From: Deltaproteobacteria bacterium
Lineage (GTDB): Bacteria; Myxococcota; Myxococcia; Myxococcales; 40CM-4-68-19
NCBI GenBank assembly: GCA_018266095.1
Contig: JAFEBC010000435.1
Span: forward strand, 1 to 13,422
DNA: 13,422 nt
Direction of reading: 5' to 3'
Positions 1-5,293 of the stretch are shown piece by piece; position 1 is the stretch's first letter, and every line of letters starts with the position of its first letter. The translations under genes and the position numbers were made by a program. The notes beneath the pieces were generated by a model, which worked only from the letters and a program-made list of their open reading frames with translations, had not been told where the DNA came from and did not search any database.

Positions 1-207
1 CGGCTCCATGAACCCGCGGCCCATCCGAAAGCGCCCCTTGCCCTTCCCGGGGATCCGCTTGCCCGCCCCTGAGGGAGCGAGCGGCACGAGGCGCGCCCGC
101 GGCTCACCGGCCCGGGAGAGGACGATCTCTTCTCCGCGCGCGGCGCGTTCGATGAGCGCAGGAAGATGCGCCTTCGCCTCGGCGACATTGACGGTCCGCT
201 TCGCCAT
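1..207 (-). CDS. Phd/YefM-type antitoxin, 3' end cut by window edge
   Basis: Partial gene read on the minus strand from ATG at 207-205 and still open at position 1 (69 codons visible). The protein starts MAKRTVNVAEAKAHLPALIE and continues with a GEEIVLSRAGEPRARLVPL stretch, the typical N-terminal DNA-binding half of Phd/YefM antitoxins (VNVAEAKAHL...G..IVLSR.G.P.ARLVP). The visible C-terminal part has a KGKGRFRMGRGF run resembling the 'KGK....DF..PL' tail often seen in Phd antitoxins paired with PIN-domain toxins. A toxin gene is therefore expected just left of the window, but this is inference. An in-frame ATG two codons upstream (213-211) is an alternative start. No good Shine-Dalgarno site precedes either start. 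The promoter region contains repeated TGACCATG motifs that could be the autoregulatory operator. Function: an antitoxin neutralises its toxin by direct binding and represses its own promoter. Confidence 0.82.
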   Translation of the reverse strand, partial: MAKRTVNVAEAKAHLPALIERAARGEEIVLSRAGEPRARLVPLAPSGAGKRIPGKGKGRFRMGRGFMEP

Positions 208-264
208 GACCATGCAAGACTAACCAGCATGACCATGTTGGTCAATGGACTCGGTCTGACCATG
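207..264. repeat. TGACCATG repeats and inverted repeat, candidate antitoxin operator
   Basis: TGACCATG occurs three times in the same orientation (207-214, 230-237, 257-264), spaced 23 and 27 nt. The middle copy also forms a perfect dyad, TGACCA-TGT-TGGTCA (230-244). The cluster covers the antitoxin start codon and its putative promoter. Phd-family proteins bind short palindromes in their own promoters, so an operator role is a reasonable inference. Confidence 0.5.
217..245 (-). promoter_or_regulatory. Putative promoter of the Phd-type antitoxin
   Basis: On the minus strand TTGACC (245-240) is followed after 17 nt by TAGTCT (222-217). The -35 match is good (5 of 6); the -10 match is weak (3 of 6). 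Transcription would begin at or within a few bases of the ATG codons at 213 and 207, so the message may be nearly leaderless. The -35 box lies inside the inverted repeat 230-244, which fits repression by the antitoxin. This is pattern matching only. Confidence 0.4.
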
Positions 265-325
265 CCTCATCGGGTCGCGTCTCCAGTGTTGGGCTCATTG
301 TCCAGAACCCTGCTAGAAGGAGCGC

Positions 326-799
326 ATGCCCGCCCTCGACGGCTCCCTCTTCGGCAAAGGCCAGCCCTGCTTCGGCTGCGGCCCCGACCACCCCCACGGC
401 CTGCGCCTCTCCTTCACCGAGGTGGGCGACGAGGTCCACACCCGCTACCTCCCGCGCACTTCCCAGCAGGGGCCCCCGAACATCATGCACGGCGGCCTCG
501 TCTTCACCCTCGCCGACGAGCTCGCGGCCTGGGGCGTCATCGTCAAGTTGGGCAAGTTCGGCTTCACCGCGCGCTTCCAAGGCAAGCTGCAGAAGCCGGT
601 GCGCCCCGGCACGGAATTGCACGGGCGCTCGAAGATCGTGCGCTCGACCGGCCGCACCGCCGAGGTCCACGTGCTGCTCACGCAAGAGGGCGAGCCCGCC
701 TTCGACGGCACCTTCACCTTCGCGATCGTGGACCGCGGCGCGGCGGAGAAGATGATCGGCGGGCCCATCCCGGCCGAGTGGGATCGGTACCTGCGGTGA
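326..799 (+). CDS. PaaI-family hotdog-fold thioesterase
   Basis: A 157-residue protein with the single-hotdog 4HBT/PaaI pattern. It begins with a CFGCG motif (15-19) followed by the P.HGL segment (20-26), typical of a PaaI-type subgroup. The central signature IMHGG (53-57) leads into the long helix with D64 and E65 (TLADEL), where the catalytic acid of these enzymes sits. The strand-rich second half runs to about residue 136. The length is normal for the family, which hydrolyses acyl-CoA thioesters in the cytoplasm; the substrate cannot be told from sequence. The ATG at 326 is preceded by AGAAGGAG (315-322). The same bases also read as a -10-like TAGAAG box, so transcription might alternatively start at the ATG. 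The gene stands alone between two toxin-antitoxin modules, with no obvious pathway partner. Confidence 0.88.
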   Translation: MPALDGSLFGKGQPCFGCGPDHPHGLRLSFTEVGDEVHTRYLPRTSQQGPPNIMHGGLVFTLADELAAWGVIVKLGKFGFTARFQGKLQKPVRPGTELHGRSKIVRSTGRTAEVHVLLTQEGEPAFDGTFTFAIVDRGAAEKMIGGPIPAEWDRYLR

Positions 800-833
800 C
801 GAGCCCGCTGATGCTGCATCGAGCCAGGATCCA

Positions 834-862
834 TTGTCTTACCATGTAAGCCGCGCTACACT
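834..862 (+). promoter_or_regulatory. vapBC promoter with dyad operator
   Basis: TTGTCT (834-839) and TACACT (857-862) are separated by exactly 17 nt, with a strong SD (GAAGGGAGG, 871-879) and ATG 884 downstream. Between the boxes lies the perfect inverted repeat CTTAC-CAT-GTAAG (838-850), exactly where a repressor would block RNA polymerase. SpoVT/AbrB-type antitoxins autoregulate by binding such dyads, so this is a likely operator for the adjacent VapB. Confidence 0.6.
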
Positions 863-883
863 CGGGTTCCGAAGGGAGGCTCC

Positions 884-1141
884 ATGTCCATCGTCACCGT
901 CTCCTCCAAGGGCCAGATTGTCCTGCCCGCCGCCATGCGATCGCGCCTCGGCCTCGACACCGGCAGCAAGCTCGTCGTCAGCGAGGAGCCCAACGGCGTG
1001 CGGCTCGAGATTGTGCGAGCAGTCCCCAAGGCCTCGATCGCGGCTTTGGCCGGGTCGGTCAAGGCACGCTCCAAGGGTGTCCCGCGCCACCTGTCTGCCT
1101 TCGACCCCAGCACCCTCGTCCGTCGGAAGAAGACCAAGTGA
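884..1141 (+). CDS. vapB: AbrB/MazE-type antitoxin (VapB)
   Basis: An 85-residue protein whose first 45 residues match the swapped-hairpin SpoVT-AbrB domain: TVSSKGQIVLPAAMRSRLGL at 5-24, then the GSKL(V) strand at 27-31. This domain dimerises and binds operator DNA. The rest (about 46-85, ending in RRKKTK) is a variable toxin-binding tail. The ATG at 884 has an excellent SD (GAAGGGAGG, 871-879). The TGA stop overlaps the GTG start of the PIN toxin gene, so the two are translationally coupled, which normally keeps antitoxin in excess. Expected role: bind and block VapC, and with it repress the promoter at 834-862. Confidence 0.88.
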   Translation: MSIVTVSSKGQIVLPAAMRSRLGLDTGSKLVVSEEPNGVRLEIVRAVPKASIAALAGSVKARSKGVPRHLSAFDPSTLVRRKKTK

Positions 1142-1545
1142 AGGCGCTCGACACCAACGTCCTCATCCGCTTCCTCGTCGACGACCCGGACGATCGCGAG
1201 GCGGCCCGGCAGCGACCGCTCGCCGTCCGCGCCCTGTCGGAGCGTGTCTTCCTCCCCGTCACCGTGCTCCTCGAGGCCGAGTGGGTCATGCGCGGCTTTT
1301 ACGAGGTGCACCGCGCAGAGATCGCTCGCGCCCTCCGAGGAGTGTGCGCGCTCGATAACGTCACAGTCGACTCTAGGGACGCCGTGCTCACGGCCTTGGA
1401 TGCGCTGCAGTCGGGGCTCGACTTCGCCGATGCGCTGCACATGGCTCTGAGTGAGGGCTGTCAGGCCCTGCAGACCTTCGACCGCGGCTTCGCCAAGAAG
1501 TCTGCGCGTCTCAACGGGGGGCCGAAGGTCGAGCTGCTGCGCTAA
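1138..1545 (+). CDS. vapC: PIN-domain ribonuclease toxin (VapC)
   Basis: A 135-residue PIN-domain protein starting at GTG 1138, which overlaps the vapB stop (GTGA). The four acidic residues expected to bind the catalytic Mg2+/Mn2+ are present: D5 in the opening LDTNVLIRFLV strand, E46 in VTVLLEAEWV, D98 in DFADALH, and D115 in TFDRGF. The length is normal and there is no frameshift, so the toxin should be active. VapC toxins are endoribonucleases, often cutting tRNA or rRNA and arresting growth when the antitoxin is lost; the target of this one cannot be told. Codon choice is slightly less GC-extreme than in the large genes of the window (for example TTT TAC, TCT AGG), consistent with a mobile accessory module. 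Confidence 0.9.
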   Translation: MKALDTNVLIRFLVDDPDDREAARQRPLAVRALSERVFLPVTVLLEAEWVMRGFYEVHRAEIARALRGVCALDNVTVDSRDAVLTALDALQSGLDFADALHMALSEGCQALQTFDRGFAKKSARLNGGPKVELLR

Positions 1546-1560
1546 CCCCCGAAACGCGAA

Positions 1561-1584
1561 CGGCCCGAGCCATCGCCCGGGCCG
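1561..1584. terminator. Hairpin between convergent vapC and deoxyhypusine synthase-like gene
   Basis: A perfect 7-bp GC stem (CGGCCCG / CGGGCCG) with a 10-nt loop lies between the stops at 1545 and 1610. On the minus strand it is followed by a weakly T-rich TTCGCGTTT; on the plus strand there is no T run. It probably ends the minus-strand transcript, or acts as a bidirectional barrier. Confidence 0.45.
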
Positions 1585-1609
1585 CCCGAATCCGCACGCC
1601 GTCTGCGTC

Positions 1610-2632
1610 CTACGCGTGCACCTTCGCGATCAGCGCATTCGCCTCCGCCGGGTGCGCCTTGCACTCGAGCAGCGCGCTCAGCATCAGCGGCGCGATCACC
1701 GTCGCGTCGCTCTCCACCACGAACATCGGCGTGTCCTTGGTGAGCTTGTCCCAGGTGATCTTCTCGTTCGGCGTCGCGCCCGAGTACGAGCCGTACGACG
1801 TGGTCGAATCCGAGATCTGGCAGAAGTACGCCCACGGCTTCACCGGCTCCTGCAGGTCGTACTTGATGCTCGGCACCACGCAGATGGGGAAGTCGCCCGC
1901 GATGCCGCCGCCGATCTGGAAGAAGCCGATGCCCTTGCCGGTCGAGAGCTCCTTGTACTGGTCGTAGAACGCCGCCATGTACTCGATGCCCGACTTCACG
2001 ATCGAGGCCGAGCACTCGCCCAGCTTCACGTGCGAGGCGAAGATGTTGCCGAAGGTCGAATCCTCCGCGCCCGGCACCACGATGGGCAGCTTGGCCTTCG
2101 CCGCCGCGAGGAGCCAGCACTCGTCCGCGTTGCCCTCGTACGAGGCCGCGGGGATGGCTTGAATGAGCTCATAGAAGTACTCGTGCCAGAAGCGCCGCGC
2201 GCCCGCCTTGGTGGCGTCCGTCCACATCGGCACGATGAACTTCTCCACCGCGCGGAAGGCCTCGTCCTCGGGGATCGACGTGTCGGTCACGCGCCGCATC
2301 CGCTGCTCGAGGATCTTGGTGTCGTCTTCCTTGGTGAAGTAGCGGTACTCCGGAAAATCCTTGTACGCGTGGTGCGCGACGAGCCGGAACAGCGACTCCT
2401 CGAGGTTCGCGCCCGTCACCGAGAGGCCGTGGATCAGGCCCGCGCGGATGGCCGGCGCCAGCGTGATGCCGAGCTGCGCCGACGACATCGCGCCCGCGAC
2501 CGCCCAGAACATGCGGCCGCCGCCCTCGATGTGGCGCCAGTACGAGATCAGCGCGTCGCGCGTCGCGCGGGCGTTGAAGTTCTTGTAGTTCTTGAGCACG
2601 AACTCGAGGATCGGCAGTTGAGGAGTCGTCAT
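1610..2632 (-). CDS. Deoxyhypusine synthase-like family protein
   Basis: A 340-residue protein that aligns along its length with deoxyhypusine synthase-like enzymes. Visible blocks are the early MSSAQLG (49-55) and SVTGANLEES (71-80), PGAEDSTFGNIF (188-199), the NAD-binding-like GGGIAGDFPICV (241-252), and the C-terminal SGATPNEKITWDKL (284-297). K296 falls where eukaryotic deoxyhypusine synthase has the lysine that takes the aminobutyl group from spermidine. Bacteria lack eIF5A, so homologues like this are usually thought to act on small polyamines (homospermidine-type products) or other acceptors; the product is not decided by sequence. ATG 2632 is the first in-frame start and matches the family's N-terminus. 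There is no SD; instead a stem-loop (2637-2658) ends 4 nt before the start codon. It lies 43 nt downstream of the response regulator gene on the same strand and may be co-transcribed with it. Confidence 0.88.
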   Translation of the reverse strand: MTTPQLPILEFVLKNYKNFNARATRDALISYWRHIEGGGRMFWAVAGAMSSAQLGITLAPAIRAGLIHGLSVTGANLEESLFRLVAHHAYKDFPEYRYFTKEDDTKILEQRMRRVTDTSIPEDEAFRAVEKFIVPMWTDATKAGARRFWHEYFYELIQAIPAASYEGNADECWLLAAAKAKLPIVVPGAEDSTFGNIFASHVKLGECSASIVKSGIEYMAAFYDQYKELSTGKGIGFFQIGGGIAGDFPICVVPSIKYDLQEPVKPWAYFCQISDSTTSYGSYSGATPNEKITWDKLTKDTPMFVVESDATVIAPLMLSALLECKAHPAEANALIAKVHA

Positions 2633-2636
2633 GCGC

Positions 2637-2658
2637 CGCCGGATATCACATTCCGGCG
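2637..2658 (-). promoter_or_regulatory. Stem-loop directly upstream of the deoxyhypusine synthase-like start
   Basis: A perfect 7-bp inverted repeat (CGCCGGA / TCCGGCG) with an 8-nt AT-rich loop fills half of the 43-nt gap between the two minus-strand genes. In the minus-strand RNA it ends 4 nt before the ATG, where a ribosome-binding site would be expected. It could limit translation or be a processing or attenuation site. On the plus strand it is followed by CCGTTTTG and would look like a terminator, but no plus-strand gene ends there. Confidence 0.4.
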
Positions 2659-2675
2659 CCGTTTTGATCCGATCT

Positions 2676-5048
2676 TCAAGCGACGCGCGCCTTCGGCACG
2701 ATCCCCACCGTGAGCAGGGCCGCGAGCTTCTCGGCCTGCTGCGGGCTCGCGAAGAAGAACCCCTGCGCGTGGTTGCACCCGAGCTTGCCCAGCGCCGCGA
2801 GCTGCTCCTTCGTCTCCACGCCCTCGGCGATGACCCCGACGCCCATGGTCTTGGCCAGCGTCACGATCAGCTTCACGATCGCCGCGGAGGTCTCGTCCTC
2901 GGTCATGGCGGCCACGAACGAGCGATCGATCTTGAGCGCCTCGACCGGCATCTCGTACAGCCGCGAGAACGACGAGTAGCCCGTGCCGAAGTCGTCGAGG
3001 TGGATCCGCAGGCCCAGCTCGCGCAGCCGCGCCAGCGACGCCGTCGCCGCCTCGGTGCGATCGAGGAGCGCGCTCTCCGTCAGCTCCAGCTTGAGCCGGT
3101 GCGGCGCGAGGCCCGTCGCCGTCAGCACCTTCCAGGTCTCCTGCGCCAGCTCCTTGGACACGAGCTGCCGCGCCGAGAGGTTCACGCTCACGTACACGTC
3201 CGGCGCGAGCCCCGGCGACTTCATCCACTCGGCGAGCTGCGTGCACGCCATGCGCATCACCGCCGCGCCCAGCGTGCCCAAGAGGCCACCCTCCTCGGCC
3301 ACGGGCAGGAACTCGTCCGGCGAGAGCGTGCCCAGCCGCGGATGCTCCCAGCGCGCCAGGGCCTCGAAGCCCGCGATCTTGCCCGTCGAGATCTCCACGA
3401 TCGGCAGGTACACGAGCTTCACCTGGCCCGACGCCAGCCCCTCGCGGAACTCGCCCTCCATCTTCCAGCGCGCCGTCGCCGCCTCGTGCACGTTCGGGTC
3501 GAACACGACGTACCGTCCGCGCCCGCCCTCCTTGGCCGCGTAGAGCGCCGCGTCGGCGTCGCGCAGGATGTCCTCGCTGCGCTCGTACCCGTCCGAGATG
3601 GCGATGCCGATGCTGGTCCCGACGCGCGCCTCGTGCCCGTCGATCACGATGGGCTGCGTCACCGCCTGCTGGATGCGCTCGGCCACGCGGATCGCGTCCA
3701 CCGGCGCGCGGATGCCCTCGAGCACGATCACGAACTCATCGCCGCCCAGGCGCGCCACGCACGGATCGCGCGGCCCCGCTGCCACCGTGTCCACCTCGCG
3801 CACGCACGCCTGCAGCCGCCTGGCCACCGTCGACAGGAGCTCGTCGCCCGCGTGGTGCCCGAGCGTGTCATTGACCTTCTTGAAGCCGTCGAGGTCGAGG
3901 AAGAGCACCCCGAAGCGATGCCCCGGCTCGCGGTGCTTGCGCGCCATCGAGCGCCCGAGACGATCCGTCAGCAAAGACCGGTTGGGCAGCCCCGTGAGCG
4001 CGTCGTGGTGGCTGTCGTGCCGAAGCTGCTCCTCGGCGAGCTTGCGATCGGTGATGTCGGTCTGCGAGCCCGCGATGCGCCGCGCCTTGCCGTCCTCGCC
4101 GCGCACCGCCACGCCGCGCGCGAGCATCCAGCGATATTGCCCGTCCGCGTGCAGCATCCGGTACTCGCAGACGAACTGCTCGGTGCGCTCGTGGAAGTGC
4201 TCCTGCAGCGCCGCATCGAGCCGCGGCCGGTCCTCCGCGTGCACCCGGCCGAGCCAGTCCTCGAGCGACTCCGGCTTGGTCGGCTGCGGCAGCCCGATCA
4301 TCGTCCGCCAGCGCGCCGAGAAGAACACCGTGTCGCTCGCGAGGTCCCAGTCCCAGAGCCCGTCCTTCGCGCCCGCGGCCGCGAGCGCATAGCGCTCCTC
4401 GCTCTCGCGCAGCGCGTCCTGCGAGCGGCGCCGCTCGACCACTTCCTTCTCCAGCGCCACCATCGACGACGCCAAGGCCTGCGTCTGCTCGTCGACCATG
4501 GACTTGAGCTGGTTCATCTTGAGGTGCGCGTGCCGCGCCATCGACCACTTCGCCGTCAGCGCGCCCGCGAGCTGGCACACCTCGGCGGTGTCGAACGGCT
4601 TCTTCAAGATGAGGATGCGGTCCGCGGCGCCGAAGCGCGCGACGAGCTCTTCCCACGAATAGTCCGAGTAGGCCGTGCAGATGACGATCTGCAGCTCGGG
4701 ATCGACGTTCCAGATGCGCTCGACCGTCTGCACGCCATCCCAGCCAGGCGGCATGCGCATGTCGACGAACATGAGGGCGTAGCGATTCCCCGTCCGCAGC
4801 GCCTCCTCGACCTTGGCCAGCGCCTCCTGCCCCTGGAAGGCCGAATCGACCTCGAAGCTGCGCACCCTGGCCTTGGGCTCCGCCGGCTCCTCTTCGCCGA
4901 ACAGCGCCGCCTCTTCCACGTCCAGGGCCGACTTGCGCTCGTCGCGGACCAGGATCTTGCGAAAGTCCTGGTGGATCGCCGACTGGTCGTCCACCACCAG
5001 GATGCGGCGGTTCTCACGGATCGACGGTTCGGCGGCTTGTTGCGGCAT
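2676..5048 (-). CDS. Response regulator with REC-PAS-GGDEF-EAL (c-di-GMP turnover)
   Basis: A 790-residue protein starting at ATG 5048, chosen because a strong SD (AGGGAGGG, 8 nt away) precedes it and the first domain begins at once; an open frame continues upstream but has no family resemblance. Domains: receiver 14-168, with acidic D20/D21, phospho-acceptor D96 (FVDMRMP), T125, and K149/K150 before PF; a helical, probably coiled-coil linker at about 175-215; PAS/PAC at about 216-335 (ending GSQTDITDRK); diguanylate cyclase 345-517 with intact GGDEF at 435-439; and EAL 535-785. The EAL set looks complete: E562-A-L, N623, E655/E658, D685-D686, K706, E742, Q762. No RxxD inhibitory site is present before GGDEF. 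Both making and breaking c-di-GMP are thus possible. It must be driven by a histidine kinase encoded elsewhere. In Myxococcota c-di-GMP commonly controls motility, pili and development. Confidence 0.92.
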   Translation of the reverse strand: MPQQAAEPSIRENRRILVVDDQSAIHQDFRKILVRDERKSALDVEEAALFGEEEPAEPKARVRSFEVDSAFQGQEALAKVEEALRTGNRYALMFVDMRMPPGWDGVQTVERIWNVDPELQIVICTAYSDYSWEELVARFGAADRILILKKPFDTAEVCQLAGALTAKWSMARHAHLKMNQLKSMVDEQTQALASSMVALEKEVVERRRSQDALRESEERYALAAAGAKDGLWDWDLASDTVFFSARWRTMIGLPQPTKPESLEDWLGRVHAEDRPRLDAALQEHFHERTEQFVCEYRMLHADGQYRWMLARGVAVRGEDGKARRIAGSQTDITDRKLAEEQLRHDSHHDALTGLPNRSLLTDRLGRSMARKHREPGHRFGVLFLDLDGFKKVNDTLGHHAGDELLSTVARRLQACVREVDTVAAGPRDPCVARLGGDEFVIVLEGIRAPVDAIRVAERIQQAVTQPIVIDGHEARVGTSIGIAISDGYERSEDILRDADAALYAAKEGGRGRYVVFDPNVHEAATARWKMEGEFREGLASGQVKLVYLPIVEISTGKIAGFEALARWEHPRLGTLSPDEFLPVAEEGGLLGTLGAAVMRMACTQLAEWMKSPGLAPDVYVSVNLSARQLVSKELAQETWKVLTATGLAPHRLKLELTESALLDRTEAATASLARLRELGLRIHLDDFGTGYSSFSRLYEMPVEALKIDRSFVAAMTEDETSAAIVKLIVTLAKTMGVGVIAEGVETKEQLAALGKLGCNHAQGFFFASPQQAEKLAALLTVGIVPKARVA

Positions 5049-5293
5049 CGGGACGGCCCTCCCTGGCAGTGCGTCACCGCGTCGTTGCAATTCCCTTGCC
5101 CTCCCCCGCCCGTCGAAACATCTCCACTTTTCAATGGCTTCTGATCCGCGAGATCGGTCGATCGGCTCGGATTCCTGGGACCTCGGGAGGACCCAGCGGG
5201 TCAAGCAGGTCCTACATCCGCCCCTTGGCGGTTGCGCAACAAACGGAAAAACCACTAGTTGACGCTCCCATTGTCTGTTCGGGAGTCGACACG
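5049..5293. promoter_or_regulatory. Divergent intergenic region between response regulator and lipoprotein genes
   Basis: This 245-nt stretch is clearly less GC-rich than the flanking genes, and no convincing small gene is seen. It contains the SD of the response regulator (on the minus strand, near 5058-5065) and a GGGAG SD (5281-5285) for the lipoprotein. An imperfect nested dyad spans 5144-5172 (ATCCG/CGGAT outside, GATCG-GT-CGATC inside). A stem CTGGG/CCCAG lies at 5175-5196, and a 10-bp palindrome GTTGCGCAAC at 5231-5240 next to an A-rich tract. The lipoprotein SD can pair with CTCCC at 5265-5269. No full -35/-10 pair with good spacing was found for either gene, and no c-di-GMP riboswitch core was recognised. 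Confidence 0.45.

Noticed and set aside
1451..2713. 420-codon plus-strand open frame covering the deoxyhypusine synthase-like gene
   Set aside because: Antisense shadow of a gene with clear conserved active-site blocks.
2802..5012. Approximately 30-residue acidic insertion in the receiver domain between helix 1 and strand 2 (residues about 37-66)
   Set aside because: At first it looked novel, but I recall the same ALFGE-type insertion in many receiver domains of GGDEF/EAL regulators, so it is a family feature.
2631..5144. Very long plus-strand open frame opposite the response regulator gene
   Set aside because: It is the antisense frame of a gene with complete REC-PAS-GGDEF-EAL domains. The Arg/Leu/His-rich product has no family character and arises from GC-biased third positions.
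5069..5293. Upstream extension of the lipoprotein frame to an ATG at 5069
   Set aside because: It would bury the signal peptide and lipobox 75 residues inside the protein.
5049..5293. c-di-GMP riboswitch in the leader next to the c-di-GMP enzyme gene
   Set aside because: The conserved riboswitch core sequences were not found on either strand.
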